Shown: one piece after another, positions 7,387-16,801 of the stretch | Numbering within the stretch: the stretch's first letter is position 1 | How the letters are laid out: each line of letters opens with the position of its first letter | Assembly (NCBI GenBank): GCA_034506175.1 | Contig: JAPDQB010000005.1 | Coordinates: 62,001 to 126,000, forward strand | From: a candidate division KSB1 bacterium | GTDB taxonomy: Bacteria > Zhuqueibacterota > Zhuqueibacteria > Zhuqueibacterales > Zhuqueibacteraceae | Length of the DNA stretch: 64,000 nt | Direction of reading: 5' to 3' | Program-made: the position numbers and the translations under genes | Notes under the pieces: generated by a model | Databases searched by the model: none | The model's input: the letters and a program-made list of their open reading frames with translations, nothing else | Told to the model about the DNA's origin: nothing

Positions 7387-8337
7387 ATGCCAAAAATTAT
7401 GCGCTTTAAATCGCCGGTGCTTTTGAGTGCCATCGTAGCATTCTCCGCGCATTGGCTGCAAATGGGCTGTGGGAAAAAAGGCGAGGAAGGTGGTGCACCG
7501 ACGAAAAAAGTGAGCATTCAAAATTCGGGATCGGATACGATGGTCAATCTCGCGCAAGCGTGGGCCGAAGCCTATGCGGAAGTCGACCCCTCGGTTTCGG
7601 TTGAAGTCTCCGGCGGCGGCTCGGGCACCGGCATCGCGGCGCTGATCAACGGCACGGTGGACATTGCCAACAGCAGCCGAAAATTGGAGCCAGGCGAGCG
7701 CGTCAGGGCAATGCAAAATACCGGCAAAGAGCCACAAGAATACATGGTCGGTTATGATGCGCTCGCGGTTTATGTGCACAAAGATAATCCGCTGGAAGCG
7801 ATCACCATCGAGCAAATTGGGCAAATTTACAGCGAGGGTGGCGCGATTACGAAATGGTCGCAGCTCGGGGTAAAGAATACGGGGTGCGCCAACGACGACA
7901 TCATCCGCGTCAGCCGCCAAAACAATTCCGGCACCTATCATTATTTTCGCGAGGCGGTGTTGGGCAAGGGCCATGATTTCAAGCTCGGCTCGGTCGACAT
8001 GAACGGCTCGAAGGACGTTGTGGAGTTGGTGAGCAAAACGCCGTGCGCCATCGGTTACAGCGGCATGGGTTACGCCACGGCGAGCGTAAAAATTTTGCGC
8101 ATCGCAAAAAAGGCCGGTGAACAGGCCGTGGCGCCCTCCATTGCAACGACGCTCGACCATACCTATCCGATTTCACGCCCGCTTTTCATGTACACCTTGG
8201 GCACGCCGAGCGAACACATCCAAAAATATCTCAACTGGATTCTTTCCGATGCCGGCCAGAAAATTGTCGAAGAAAGCGGCTACGTGCCGTTGCCGAAGGA
8301 CGGCAACCCGGAAAGTGGAACCCCCGCAAAGGAATGA
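7387..8337 (+). CDS. pstS: Phosphate ABC transporter, substrate-binding lipoprotein
   Basis: 316 residues. The N-terminus is hydrophobic and ends in LQMGC (Cys28), a plausible lipobox, so the protein is probably anchored as a lipoprotein. The mature part has the PstS signatures QNSGSDTM, EVSGGGSGTGIAALINGTVDIANSSR (phosphate-binding Ser and Gly loops), SRQNNSGTYHYF and IGYSGMGYA. A GAGAGGAG ribosome-binding site precedes ATG 7387. It is the first transporter gene after phoU, and pstC starts 6 nt after its stop codon. Confidence 0.95.
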   Translation: MPKIMRFKSPVLLSAIVAFSAHWLQMGCGKKGEEGGAPTKKVSIQNSGSDTMVNLAQAWAEAYAEVDPSVSVEVSGGGSGTGIAALINGTVDIANSSRKLEPGERVRAMQNTGKEPQEYMVGYDALAVYVHKDNPLEAITIEQIGQIYSEGGAITKWSQLGVKNTGCANDDIIRVSRQNNSGTYHYFREAVLGKGHDFKLGSVDMNGSKDVVELVSKTPCAIGYSGMGYATASVKILRIAKKAGEQAVAPSIATTLDHTYPISRPLFMYTLGTPSEHIQKYLNWILSDAGQKIVEESGYVPLPKDGNPESGTPAKE

Positions 8338-8343
8338 GCAGCG

Positions 8344-9237
8344 ATGACGAACAAACGCCGCTTGGGAACTCTGACGGAGCTGATCATTGAAGGAATCATC
8401 CGGTTTTGTGGCATCAGCGCCATCTTGTTTGTTGTTGGCATTTTTTTCTTCGTGTTTCGCGAAGGCGCGGATTTCCTGGTCCAAAAATTGGACATAAAAC
8501 AATTTCTGACCAGCGTCGAGTGGTATCCGGACTCCCCGAGCAACAAGCGTTACGGTATATTGGCGTTGATGGCCGGGACAGCCAGTGTGACGGTGGTGTC
8601 AATGCTCATTGCCGTCCCCTTCGGATTGGGTGCGGCGATTTTTATCTCGGAGTTTTGTGGCCCAAAACTGAAAGAGACGCTGAAGATCGCTATCGAGATT
8701 CTTGCCGCCATCCCCTCGGTGGTTTTGGGATTCATTGGCTTGATGGTGATCAACCCCATCATCATTTCTTTGTTTGATACGCCCATTGGCTTGAACGTAC
8801 TGAACGGTGGAATCATCGTTGCGCTCATGAGCGTGCCCTTCATCGCCTCGATCAGTGAAGATTCCCTCAAGGCGGTTCCGGATTCCTATCGCGAAGCGGC
8901 GCTGGCGCTGGGCGCGACGCGCTGGCAAACGGTTTATCGGGTGCTGTTGCCGGCGGCGAAAAACGGCTTGCTGGCCGCGGTGTTGCTGGGCATGGGCCGT
9001 GCCATTGGTGAGACCATGGCCGTGCTGATGGCAACCGGACATGCGGTGCAAATCCCACGCAGCCTGCTCGATCCGGTTCGAACGCTGACGGCCACGATCG
9101 CCGCCGAGCTCGGCGAAGCGCCGGTGGGCTCTGATCATTATCAAGTTTTGTTCATCATTGGGATTCTCTTGTTTTTGATCACTTTTGCCGTGAATCTCAC
9201 CGCCGATCTGATCGTCAAGGGCATTCGAGGAAAATAA
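8344..9237 (+). CDS. pstC: Phosphate ABC transporter permease PstC
   Basis: 297 residues with an N-terminal membrane helix (about 17-40) and five more hydrophobic segments. The EAA loop that docks on the ATPase reads YREAALALGATRWQTV and is followed by GMGRAIGETMAV, the PstC-type sequence. It would form the inner-membrane channel with PstA. Four nucleotides after the pstS stop region the ATG appears, indicating one transcript. The 83-nt gap to pstA carries a short inverted repeat (see repeats). Confidence 0.95.
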   Translation: MTNKRRLGTLTELIIEGIIRFCGISAILFVVGIFFFVFREGADFLVQKLDIKQFLTSVEWYPDSPSNKRYGILALMAGTASVTVVSMLIAVPFGLGAAIFISEFCGPKLKETLKIAIEILAAIPSVVLGFIGLMVINPIIISLFDTPIGLNVLNGGIIVALMSVPFIASISEDSLKAVPDSYREAALALGATRWQTVYRVLLPAAKNGLLAAVLLGMGRAIGETMAVLMATGHAVQIPRSLLDPVRTLTATIAAELGEAPVGSDHYQVLFIIGILLFLITFAVNLTADLIVKGIRGK

Positions 9238-9240
9238 ACA

Positions 9241-9312
9241 GGATGCTGGGTGCTTCCTCCTGGGCGTCGATCCCGCAATAGGAATCAAGCCTCCAGCTTC
9301 CACAAGCGAGCA
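9241..9312. repeat. GCTGG-type intergenic inverted repeat, copy 2
   Basis: GGATGCT at 9242 pairs with AGCATCC near 9307. Internal text (GGGTGCTTCC, CCTCCAGCTTCC) resembles the other GCTGG-type copies. It fills the pstC-pstA gap and could form a hairpin in the polycistronic mRNA. Confidence 0.5.
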
Positions 9313-9320
9313 TCCGACTC

Positions 9321-10205
9321 ATGTTCATAGAAACGCCTTTCGTCCGCAAAAAGAAACGCGCCGAAGCCATTGCCAGAATCATCTTCATGCTGATGGCCTT
9401 TCTTATGATCGCCCCTCTCATCATCATTATCGGCTATCTTTTTTACAAGGCCTTTCCGATTCTCTCGCTCGACTTTTTATTGACCAATCCGAAAGACGGA
9501 ATGCGCGCCGGTGGAATTTGGGCGCCGCTTTTGGGCACGATTTATTTAGTCATGACCTCTCTGGTCTTTGCGGTTCCGATCGGCGTACTGGCCGCCGTTT
9601 ATATCAATGAATACGCTCAGGACAATTGGTTTAAACGCATCGTCAACCTGGCGGTGATCAATCTGGCCGGTGTTCCGAGCATCGTGCACGCCTTGTTTGG
9701 ATTGGGGGCTTTCGTTTTGTTCGCCGGCATGGGGCGCTCGGTTCTCGCCGCCTCGCTCACACTGGCAATCATGACACTGCCCGTGATTATCGCCACCACC
9801 AAAGAAGCGCTGGCGTCAGTGCCCATGGCTTTCCGTGAGGCCTGCTGGAACGTCGGCGCCACCCGCTGGCAAACCATTCGAACCATCGTGTTGCCAAACT
9901 CAACGAGCGGTATTTTGACCGGCATCATCTTCGAAGTCTTGCGCGCCGCCGGCGAAACCGCGCCCATCATGTTCACCGGCGTCGTTTTTTACAAAAAGAT
10001 AGCAGAAGGTGACATTTTTGCCTACAACTTATTCGATCAATGCATGGCACTCTCCATGCACTTGTTTACCATCTCCACGCAAGTTCCCGGTGTTCCCGAA
10101 GCCTTGCCTTATGGCACAGCCGTGGTTCTTTTGGGAGCGGTGATGCTGGTTAACGCCTTGTCGATCGTGCTGCGTGTTTACATGCGCTCGCGCAAGAAGT
10201 GGTGA
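9321..10205 (+). CDS. pstA: Phosphate ABC transporter permease PstA
   Basis: 294 residues, six predicted membrane segments. The EAA loop reads FREACWNVGATRWQTIR and is followed by VLRAAGETAPIMFTG, diagnostic for PstA as opposed to PstC. It pairs with PstC as the permease heterodimer. The start ATG 9321 follows the short repeat between the two genes. It is followed by a 72-nt gap with another GCTGG-type repeat before the first pstB. Confidence 0.95.
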   Translation: MFIETPFVRKKKRAEAIARIIFMLMAFLMIAPLIIIIGYLFYKAFPILSLDFLLTNPKDGMRAGGIWAPLLGTIYLVMTSLVFAVPIGVLAAVYINEYAQDNWFKRIVNLAVINLAGVPSIVHALFGLGAFVLFAGMGRSVLAASLTLAIMTLPVIIATTKEALASVPMAFREACWNVGATRWQTIRTIVLPNSTSGILTGIIFEVLRAAGETAPIMFTGVVFYKKIAEGDIFAYNLFDQCMALSMHLFTISTQVPGVPEALPYGTAVVLLGAVMLVNALSIVLRVYMRSRKKW

Positions 10206-10236
10206 GCTGGATGCTGGATGTTTGATGCTGGTGGTT
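10206..10236. repeat. GCTGGATGCTGG intergenic repeat, copy 3
   Basis: GCTGGATGCTGGATG and GATGCTGGTGG form direct repeats directly after the pstA stop. No complementary arm is visible, so it looks like a half-element of the family seen at 9241, 11826 and 53043. Confidence 0.45.
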
Positions 10237-10277
10237 ACGAATTACGTTTTAAGTTTTACAATTGACGTTTTATCTTC

Positions 10278-11042
10278 ATGCAAAACTCCGAAAAAAAAAT
10301 CGAAATTTCCAACCTCACGGTCAAATATGGCCAATGGGCCGCGCTGAAGGGAATTTCCCTCGAGATTTATAAAAATGAAATCCTCGGCATCATCGGTCCG
10401 GCGCAATCCGGCAAATCGACATTGTTGAAAGTCATCAATCGCACCATCGAATTTGTTCCTGGCGTCGAAGTCGGCGGCACGGTAAAAATTGACGGTGAAG
10501 ATACCAGACAAATGAAAAGTGTTCACGAGCTGCGCCGGAAAATTGGCATGGTTTTTCCGCTGCCGGTCGGCTTGCCGCTGTCGATTTACGACAACGTCGC
10601 CTTTGCGCCGCGCATGGCTGGCGTTCGCAACAAAGCGCAGCTGGATGAGCTCGTCGAGCGTTGCCTTCGACAAGCCGCCCTGTGGGACGAAGTAAAAGAT
10701 CGCCTCGACAGCCTCGGCACCAAGCTTTCCGGCGGGCAACAGCAGCGCCTCACCATTGCGCGCGCGCTTTCGCATCAACCTGAAATCCTCTGCCTCGACG
10801 AGTTCTCCATCGCCGTCGATCCGGTCACGACCATGCGCATCGAAGACGTGCTCAAAGAACTGAAGTCGCAAATGACCATCATCCTCGTCACCAACCTCGT
10901 GCAACAGGCGCGCCGGCTGGCCAACCGCACGGCTTTCTTCCTGAATGGCGAATTGGTCGAGATCGACCGCACCGACGTTATTTTTTCGGATTCACCGGCC
11001 AACAAAAAAACCTATGATTACGTGAATGGCATTTTCGGATAA
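10278..11042 (+). CDS. pstB: Phosphate ABC transporter ATPase, first copy (degenerate Q- and H-loops)
   Basis: 254 residues. Walker A is GPAQSGKST (40-48), the ABC signature LSGGQQQ (150-156) is intact and Walker B ends in DE (174-175). The Q-loop reads MVFP (Pro94 in place of the family's Gln) and the H-loop reads LVTN (Asn206 in place of His). The D-loop is IAVD instead of SALD. The rest, such as LPLSIYDNVAFAPR, is clearly PstB. With the next gene it probably forms a heterodimer in which this subunit supplies the intact signature and its partner the intact catalytic residues. Confidence 0.93.
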   Translation: MQNSEKKIEISNLTVKYGQWAALKGISLEIYKNEILGIIGPAQSGKSTLLKVINRTIEFVPGVEVGGTVKIDGEDTRQMKSVHELRRKIGMVFPLPVGLPLSIYDNVAFAPRMAGVRNKAQLDELVERCLRQAALWDEVKDRLDSLGTKLSGGQQQRLTIARALSHQPEILCLDEFSIAVDPVTTMRIEDVLKELKSQMTIILVTNLVQQARRLANRTAFFLNGELVEIDRTDVIFSDSPANKKTYDYVNGIFG

Positions 11043-11045
11043 AAA

Positions 11046-11822
11046 ATGAGCGCCGCGATCAAATACAGCATCGAAACCGACAGGCTCAATCTCTGGTACG
11101 GCAAATTTCAAGCGCTGATCAACGTCAGCGTCAAGATCAAACATGGCATCATTACCGGCCTCATCGGCCCTTCAGGCTGCGGCAAGAGCACGCTGCTGCG
11201 CTGCTTCAACCGCGTCAATGAGCGCTACGGCTACGTCACCACCACCGGCGAAATTAAAATTCTCGGCAAGAATATTTACGATCCCGACGTGTCGTTGACC
11301 GAGCTGCGCAAAGCCGTTGGCATGGTTTTCCAGCGCCCGAATCCGCTGCCGATCTCGGTTTACGATAACGTCATTTTCGGCCTGCGCATCCATTCCGAGC
11401 GCCGCGCCCTTAAAAAAGCAGCCCTGGATGAGATTGTCGAAAAAGCCTTGCGGGAGGTTTTGCTCTGGAAGGATTTGAAGGACAAGTTGAACATCAAGGC
11501 GACAACGCTTCAACTCGAGCAGCAACAAAAGCTCTGCATCGCCCGCCTCCTGCCGCTGAAGCCGGAAGTCATCTTGATGGATGAGCCGTGCTCCGCGCTC
11601 GACGCCGAGGCCACACGCGGCATCGAAGAGCTGATGCTCGAGCTCGCCGGACGCTACACCATCGTCATTGTCACCCACAACATGGCGCAGGCGCGGCGCG
11701 TGAGTCATGAGTGTATTTTCATGCTGCTCGGCGAGCTGATGGAACACAGCCGCACGGAAGACATGTTCCTGGCGCCGAAGAATCCGAAAACGGCGGAGTA
11801 TATTGAAGGAAGATATGGATGA
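11046..11822 (+). CDS. Phosphate ABC transporter ATPase, second copy (degenerate signature)
   Basis: 258 residues, starting 3 nt after the first pstB stop. Walker A GPSGCGKST (41-49), Q-loop Gln96 in MVFQRPNP, Walker B with DE (179-180), D-loop SALD and H-loop His211 (VTHNMAQ) are all canonical PstB. The ABC signature, expected as LSGGQ, reads LQLEQ (155-159). The motifs missing here are those kept in the first copy and vice versa. Tandem duplication followed by subunit specialisation is the simplest reading. The pstB symbol is left to the first copy. Confidence 0.93.
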   Translation: MSAAIKYSIETDRLNLWYGKFQALINVSVKIKHGIITGLIGPSGCGKSTLLRCFNRVNERYGYVTTTGEIKILGKNIYDPDVSLTELRKAVGMVFQRPNPLPISVYDNVIFGLRIHSERRALKKAALDEIVEKALREVLLWKDLKDKLNIKATTLQLEQQQKLCIARLLPLKPEVILMDEPCSALDAEATRGIEELMLELAGRYTIVIVTHNMAQARRVSHECIFMLLGELMEHSRTEDMFLAPKNPKTAEYIEGRYG

Positions 11823-11823
11823 A

Positions 11824-11900
11824 TCTATCTGGTAGCTGGTTTCTGGTAGCTGGTCGCTTGTTAGCGAAAACAACCAGAGACCAGCTACCAGCAACAAGGA
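11824..11900. repeat. GCTGGT-type intergenic inverted repeat, copy 4
   Basis: TCTGGTAGCTGGT is present twice on the left, and ACCAGAGACCAGCTACCAG on the right is its reverse complement, around a CGCTTGTTAGCGAAAACAA loop. It lies between the second pstB and the phosphoesterase gene. The same arrangement, with closely similar words, occurs at 53041-53123. Confidence 0.7.
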
Positions 11901-11911
11901 ACCAAAATTTT

Positions 11912-12559
11912 ATGCGTCTCCTCTGTATCACCGACATTCACAGCGAAGTTCACCGGTTTCAAAAAATTCTGGCCCACGAGCCGAAAGCCGATGTGCTCAT
12001 TATCGGCGGGGATTTTACCAACTTCGGCAAGCCGCCGGAAGTCGATCACATGCTCAAACTCGCACAAGCGCACACTCCGCAAGTTCTCGCCGTCGCGGGA
12101 AACTGCGACAGCGCGGCAATCGATCAACTGTTGATCGCGCGCGGCGTTTCTTTGCACGCGCGCGGAGTCCGAATTGATGACATCGGCTTTTTCGGCCTCT
12201 CGGCCATGCCGCCTTGGCGCGGCGATATGTACGAGTTTCCGGAAGAAGAACTGGATCGCTTTCTCGCCGCCGGTTTTGCGCAGGTTGAAGGCAGCTCGCG
12301 ATTGGTCATGGTGTCTCACTGCCCGCCGCGCAACGCCGAGGTTGACCGCAGCGGCGGCGCCAATTTAGGCAGCATCGCGGTTCGAAGCTGGATCGACAAA
12401 GTCAAGCCGATTCTCGTTGTCTGCGGCCACATCCACGAAGCCCGTGGCCAGGCGAAAATCGGCGAGACGGTGGTGGTGAATTGCGGCCCGGCAAAAAATG
12501 GTTATTATGCCGTCGCAGAGGTTGGCAATCTGGTGAAGGTGGAGTTAAAAAAAGTGTAA
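11912..12559 (+). CDS. Calcineurin-like metallophosphoesterase
   Basis: 215 residues from ATG 11912; the longer frame upstream only translates the intergenic repeat. The motifs of the fold occur in order: TDIHSE (Asp8, His10), IIGGDFTNFG, AVAGNCDS, MVSHCPP and VCGHIHEARG, which would bind two metal ions. The closest known type is the small YfcE/MJ0936-like phosphodiesterase group. Its position next to pst genes could reflect phosphate scavenging, but it is separated by a repeat and the link is inference. Confidence 0.88.
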   Translation: MRLLCITDIHSEVHRFQKILAHEPKADVLIIGGDFTNFGKPPEVDHMLKLAQAHTPQVLAVAGNCDSAAIDQLLIARGVSLHARGVRIDDIGFFGLSAMPPWRGDMYEFPEEELDRFLAAGFAQVEGSSRLVMVSHCPPRNAEVDRSGGANLGSIAVRSWIDKVKPILVVCGHIHEARGQAKIGETVVVNCGPAKNGYYAVAEVGNLVKVELKKV

Positions 12560-12711
12560 TGACATGCCTCCGCTGACATTCTCTGGAAGAATTGTCATGT
12601 ACGGTTGCACACCCGATCTTTTTTGTTATCCAACCGCTGTGCTTGCCTTTGAAAAAGATGGTTGGAGCATCAGGTGACGTTGTCCACCAAAATTGAGTTT
12701 TATGGCAATGA

Positions 12712-13677
12712 ATGGCATCCAATTTTCTTCTTACTGAATTTCTCTCCGGTTCGCGGCGCGCGCTGGCCAAGCTCATCTCGGCGGTTGAAAATGATGGTGT
12801 GCTGGCGCGCGAAATACTCGACGAGCTTTACGCCAAAGTCGGCCATGCTTATCGCCTCGGCATCACCGGGCCGCCGGGCGCGGGCAAATCCACGCTGGTC
12901 GATCAGCTTGCCAAAACCATCCGCGCCACGGGCAAGACGGTCGGCATCATCGCCGTCGATCCGACGAGTCCATTCACCGGCGGCGCGCTGCTCGGCGATC
13001 GTGTGCGCATGACGGACATTACGACCGATCCGGGCGTGTTCATTCGCAGCATGGCGACGCGCGGCTCGCTTGGCGGCCTCTCGCAAAAAGCGCAGGATGC
13101 GGCGGACGTGCTTGATGCCTTCGGCAAGGATTTTGTCATCTTTGAAACCGTTGGCGTCGGCCAATCCGAGCTGGATATCGTCGAGGCCGCGGACACCATC
13201 GTCGTCATCTTGGTGCCGGAGAGCGGCGATTCGATCCAGGCGATGAAAGCCGGGTTGATGGAAATTGCCGATATTTTCGTGCTCAACAAAGCCGACCGGG
13301 AGGGCGCGCAGCGGGCGGTGCACGAGTTGGAAGCGATTTTGCACCTGCGCCCGGCTGCGCTGTGGAACCCGCCGGTGGTTTCCACCGTTGCCTCAAAGGG
13401 AAAGGGCATCGAAGAGGTGTGGACAAAGATTCAAGCCCATCGCGAGTTTTTGCTGCAAGATGGCCGCCTCGCCGCCAAACGCAAGCAGCGCCTGGAAAAA
13501 AAAATTCGCGAGCTGGTCAGCCGGCGATTGAAGCAGGAATTTTGGGATGAGGACGCGCAGCGTTTGTTGAGCCAAAGCCTGGACAATTTTCAAAACCAAA
13601 AACTCTCGCCGTATCGGATTGTGGATGAACTGATGGAGAAATTCAAAGCTTCATTGTACCCCAAAAAGGATTTTTAG
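12712..13677 (+). CDS. meaB: MeaB/ArgK-type GTPase, methylmalonyl-CoA mutase chaperone
   Basis: 321 residues. Walker [10 protein letters not shown] at 53-61, [16 protein letters not shown] at 86-101 and ETVGVGQSE are hallmarks of the MeaB/ArgK G3E GTPases; NKAD is the guanine-specificity motif. MeaB protects and reactivates adenosylcobalamin in methylmalonyl-CoA mutase, and the mutase genes start 34 nt downstream, which supports this role over the older arginine-transport annotation. The 150 nt before the gene contain a weak TGACATTCT/AGAATTGTCA hairpin. Confidence 0.94.
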   Translation: MASNFLLTEFLSGSRRALAKLISAVENDGVLAREILDELYAKVGHAYRLGITGPPGAGKSTLVDQLAKTIRATGKTVGIIAVDPTSPFTGGALLGDRVRMTDITTDPGVFIRSMATRGSLGGLSQKAQDAADVLDAFGKDFVIFETVGVGQSELDIVEAADTIVVILVPESGDSIQAMKAGLMEIADIFVLNKADREGAQRAVHELEAILHLRPAALWNPPVVSTVASKGKGIEEVWTKIQAHREFLLQDGRLAAKRKQRLEKKIRELVSRRLKQEFWDEDAQRLLSQSLDNFQNQKLSPYRIVDELMEKFKASLYPKKDF

Positions 13678-13711
13678 ATTTTGCCTAAATCAAACTCCAT
13701 GGGAGCCAACC

Positions 13712-15376
13712 ATGTCCACCGAAAAAAACAAATTCGAGCAGGAGCGCGAGCGCTGGGAAAGAACCACCGCAGCGCAATACAAAGACCGCCCAGCCAAATT
13801 CATGACCACCTCGAGCGTGCCGATCAACGAGCTGTATGGTCCGGAGGACATCCAACACATAGATTATTTTCGCGACATCGGCTTTCCGGGCGAGTTTCCG
13901 TACACGCGTGGGATTCACGCCAACATGTATCGTGGCCGGCTGTGGACGATGCGCCAGTTCGCCGGCTTCGGCACCGCGGCGGACACCAACCAGCGCTTCA
14001 AATATCTTCTCGAACACGGTCAAACCGGGCTCTCCACCGCGTTCGATTTGCCGACGCTGATGGGCCGCGATTCCGATGATCCGCTTGCCGAGGGCGAGGT
14101 TGGCGTGTGCGGCGTGGCGATTTCTTCGCTGCGCGACATGGAAATTCTCTTTGACGGCATCCCGCTCGACAAAGTGAGTACATCGATGACGATCAACTCG
14201 CCGGCGGCGATCCTGCTGGCGTTTTACATTTGCGTCGCCGAAAAACAGGGCGTACCGCCGGCGAAGCTGCGCGGCACCACACAGAATGACATTCTCAAAG
14301 AGTACATCGCGCAGAAGGAATTTATCTTCCCGCCGGAGCCGTCAATGAAGATCGTGGTGGACACGATCAAGTATTGCGCCGAACATGTGCCGGAGTGGAA
14401 CACGATTTCGATCAGCGGCTACCACATCCGCGAAGCCGGCAGCACCGCGGTGCAGGAACTGGCGTTCACGCTGGCGGATGGCTTTGCATATGTTGAGGCG
14501 GCCATGGCCGCAGGAATGAAAGTGGACGAGTTCGCGCCGCGGCTGTCTTTCTTTTTCAATTCGCATCTCGATTTTTTTGAAGAGATCGCCAAGTTTCGCG
14601 CGGCGCGGAGAATTTATGCGCGGCGCATGCGCGATAAATACGGCGCCAAAGACGAGCGCTCGTGGAAGCTGCGCTTTCACACGCAAACCGCCGGCTGCTC
14701 GCTCACCGGCCAGCAGCCGTTCAACAACGTCGTGCGCACGGCGTTTGAGGCGCTCGCCGGCGTGCTCGGCGGCACGCAATCGCTGCACACCAATTCGCTC
14801 GACGAAACCTGGGCGCTGCCGACGGAATTTGCGGCAAAGATCGCCCTGCGCACGCAGCAGATTATCGCGCACGAAATCGGCGTGACCAACACCGTCGATC
14901 CGCTCGCCGGCTCGTATTTCGTCGAACATCTCACGACGCAAATGGAGCAGCAGGCGGAGGAATATTTTCAAAAAATCGACGCGCTTGGCGGCGTGATTCC
15001 GGCGATCAAACAGGGCTTCTTTCAGCGTGAAATTGCAGCGGCGGCGCGGCAATATCAGCACGAGATCGAGAAGAAAGAGCGCATCATCGTCGGCGTCAAC
15101 GCTTACGTTGAAGCGGAGGAAAAGCTCGACATCCCGATCCTCAAAATCGATCCCAAAGTCGAAAAAGAGCAGATTGAAAATCTCAAAAGACTTCGCGCCG
15201 AGCGCGACAACACAAAAGTGCGGCAGACATTGGATCAGCTCAAAACCGCGGCGCAGGAAGATCGCAACCTCATGCCGCCGCTTATTGAATGCAGCCGGGC
15301 GTATTGCACCCTCGGCGAGATGATCAACGTGTTGAAGGGTGTTTACGGCACGTGGCGGGAAGAGCCGGTGTTCTGA
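13712..15376 (+). CDS. Methylmalonyl-CoA mutase, substrate-binding (large) subunit
   Basis: 554 residues forming the TIM-barrel part of a split mutase that interconverts methylmalonyl-CoA and succinyl-CoA. Conserved stretches are [20 protein letters not shown] near residue 65, [16 protein letters not shown] near 110, [13 protein letters not shown] near 230 and [19 protein letters not shown] near 325. No cobalamin-binding domain is present; it is supplied by the next gene, as in archaeal-type two-subunit mutases. The start ATG 13712 follows a GGGAG ribosome-binding site. Confidence 0.95.
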   Translation: MSTEKNKFEQERERWERTTAAQYKDRPAKFMTTSSVPINELYGPEDIQHIDYFRDIGFPGEFPYTRGIHANMYRGRLWTMRQFAGFGTAADTNQRFKYLLEHGQTGLSTAFDLPTLMGRDSDDPLAEGEVGVCGVAISSLRDMEILFDGIPLDKVSTSMTINSPAAILLAFYICVAEKQGVPPAKLRGTTQNDILKEYIAQKEFIFPPEPSMKIVVDTIKYCAEHVPEWNTISISGYHIREAGSTAVQELAFTLADGFAYVEAAMAAGMKVDEFAPRLSFFFNSHLDFFEEIAKFRAARRIYARRMRDKYGAKDERSWKLRFHTQTAGCSLTGQQPFNNVVRTAFEALAGVLGGTQSLHTNSLDETWALPTEFAAKIALRTQQIIAHEIGVTNTVDPLAGSYFVEHLTTQMEQQAEEYFQKIDALGGVIPAIKQGFFQREIAAAARQYQHEIEKKERIIVGVNAYVEAEEKLDIPILKIDPKVEKEQIENLKRLRAERDNTKVRQTLDQLKTAAQEDRNLMPPLIECSRAYCTLGEMINVLKGVYGTWREEPVF

Positions 15377-15383
15377 GCTTGGT

Positions 15384-15443
15384 TCGCAGTAACGCCTTCA
15401 AGCGTCCTCTATGAATGAACTCCGGCCCCTGAAGGGGTAACGA
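15384..15443. repeat. GTAACGCCTTCA-type intergenic repeat, copy 1
   Basis: GCAGTAACGCCTTCAAGCG at 15386 is partly complementary to CCCCTGAAGGGGTAACG at 15427. The same left arm recurs at 33322 and 34959. It sits between the two mutase subunit genes. Confidence 0.6.
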
Positions 15444-15475
15444 CAAAATTTATAAATTAAGGAGTAAAGTTTTTC

Positions 15476-15886
15476 ATGGAGCGCAAAATCCGTGTACTGG
15501 TCGGCAAAGTCGGTTTGGATGGTCACGATCGCGGCGCCAAGGTGATTGCCAGCGCGCTGCGCGACGCCGGCTTTGAAGTCATCTATTCCGGATTGCACCA
15601 AACGCCGGAGATGGTCGTCGAAGCAGCGCTGCAAGAGGACGTCGACGTCATCGGCATTTCGCTGCTCTCGGGCGCGCACATGACGCTGTTCCCGCGCATC
15701 ATGGAGTTGATGAAGAAGAATCAGATGGACGACGTGCTGCTGCTGGGCGGCGGCACCATTCCGCCGGAGGAAGCCAAACAACTCGAAACGATGGGGGTGG
15801 GAAAAATCTTCGGCCCGGGAACCGATACGCGCGAGATTAGTGAGTTTATTCGAAGCTGGACGGCGAGGCGCGCCGTGCAGGCGTGA
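15476..15886 (+). CDS. Methylmalonyl-CoA mutase, cobalamin-binding (small) subunit
   Basis: 136 residues, the B12-binding Rossmann domain. It begins [20 protein letters not shown], where DGHDRG is the DxHxxG lower-ligand motif with the cobalt-coordinating His. ISLLSGAHM and LLGGGTIP are the other family signatures. Together with the 554-residue subunit it makes a complete mutase of about 690 residues. AAGGAG lies 9 nt before ATG 15476. A leftward Lrp regulator converges from the right. Confidence 0.96.
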   Translation: MERKIRVLVGKVGLDGHDRGAKVIASALRDAGFEVIYSGLHQTPEMVVEAALQEDVDVIGISLLSGAHMTLFPRIMELMKKNQMDDVLLLGGGTIPPEEAKQLETMGVGKIFGPGTDTREISEFIRSWTARRAVQA

Positions 15887-15918
15887 ACATAAAATAGAAG
15901 ATCAAACGTAAAGAGACT

Positions 15919-16398
15919 TCACCCCGCCGGCGACAAATGCGACAGCGGCAACACCGTCGTTTCTTTCGGGCTGGAGAGCACGACGCTGGTGCGGGTATTT
16001 TTCACGCCGGGCCAGGCTTGAATTTGTGAGAGCAGCTTTTCCAAGGTCGCCGTGCTCTGCGTGCGCGCCTTCAAAATGTGAGAGCCTTCGCCGGTGATGG
16101 CGTGACATTCAAGAATTTCGGGATGCGCCTCGGCGCGGGCAATGATTTGCGGGTAAAACGTCGACGATTCCGTCATCACAAAAATAAACGCCGTCACCTC
16201 CAAGCCGACTTTGCGGGCCTGGAGCACGGCGTTGAAACTGCGGATGACGCCGCGTTCTTCGAGCTTGCGCAGGCGTTCGCTCACTGCCGGAATCGAGAGC
16301 CCGACTTTGTCGGCCAATTCGTTGCGTTTGATGCGGCCCTGCGCTTGCAGCATTTCCAAAATTTGGAGATCGATCGCGTCCAGTTTTTCCGTCTGCAT
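15919..16398 (-). CDS. Lrp/AsnC-family transcription regulator
   Basis: 159 residues. The N-terminal helix-turn-helix (DAIDLQILEMLQAQGRI, then LSIPAVSERLRKLEERGVI) spans about 8-55, and a C-terminal RAM effector-binding domain follows (FIFVMTESST, ECHAITGEGSHILKA). Lrp proteins act as octamers or dimers and respond to amino acids. The gene converges with the mutase operon and could regulate branched-chain amino acid or propionate metabolism, which is inference from position only. Confidence 0.93.
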   Translation of the reverse strand: MQTEKLDAIDLQILEMLQAQGRIKRNELADKVGLSIPAVSERLRKLEERGVIRSFNAVLQARKVGLEVTAFIFVMTESSTFYPQIIARAEAHPEILECHAITGEGSHILKARTQSTATLEKLLSQIQAWPGVKNTRTSVVLSSPKETTVLPLSHLSPAG

Positions 16399-16414
16399 GA
16401 TTGGCCCTCGAATA

Positions 16415-16801
16415 TCAGCGAGCGCGTTGTTGCAGCAAAGACGTCATCTTGCGTAAAAGCTCGCCGGAGTTTTTTGATTTCGTCACCACGGCATCCGCAG
16501 CCCAACTGCGAAAATTGATTTCACAAAACGGGCTTGCCGTGTAAATAATGATCGCCATGTTGCGATGGGCGCTCGCCATCTGCCCCACCAAATCCAGCCC
16601 GTCGATATCACCCAACTTCGCGTCCACCACGGCGATGTCAAAATTTTGTTGATTGAGGCGTTCCAAAGCCTGATGACCCTGGCGCGTGTGAATAATTTGA
16701 AACCCTTTTTCTTCGAGCCGGGCTTGATGAAGCCGCGGATATTTTTCATCGTCATCAACCCACAGGACGGCTGGATGAGAAGCAGCAAGCGGTCTGGACA
16801 T
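16415..16801 (-). CDS. Stand-alone response-regulator receiver domain
   Basis: 128 residues containing only a CheY-like receiver: acidic pocket VDDD (15-18), phospho-acceptor Asp60 in AVVDAKLGD, Thr88 in IYTAS and Lys108. There is no output domain, so it would act by protein contact. The partner histidine kinase is not in the window. It lies upstream of the Lrp gene on the same strand with a 16-nt gap. Confidence 0.87.
   Translation of the reverse strand: MSRPLAASHPAVLWVDDDEKYPRLHQARLEEKGFQIIHTRQGHQALERLNQQNFDIAVVDAKLGDIDGLDLVGQMASAHRNMAIIIYTASPFCEINFRSWAADAVVTKSKNSGELLRKMTSLLQQRAR

Noticed and set aside
12560..12711. Hairpin TGACATTCT/AGAATTGTCA before meaB
   Set aside because: Short, imperfect and without a T-run; not enough to call a terminator or riboswitch.
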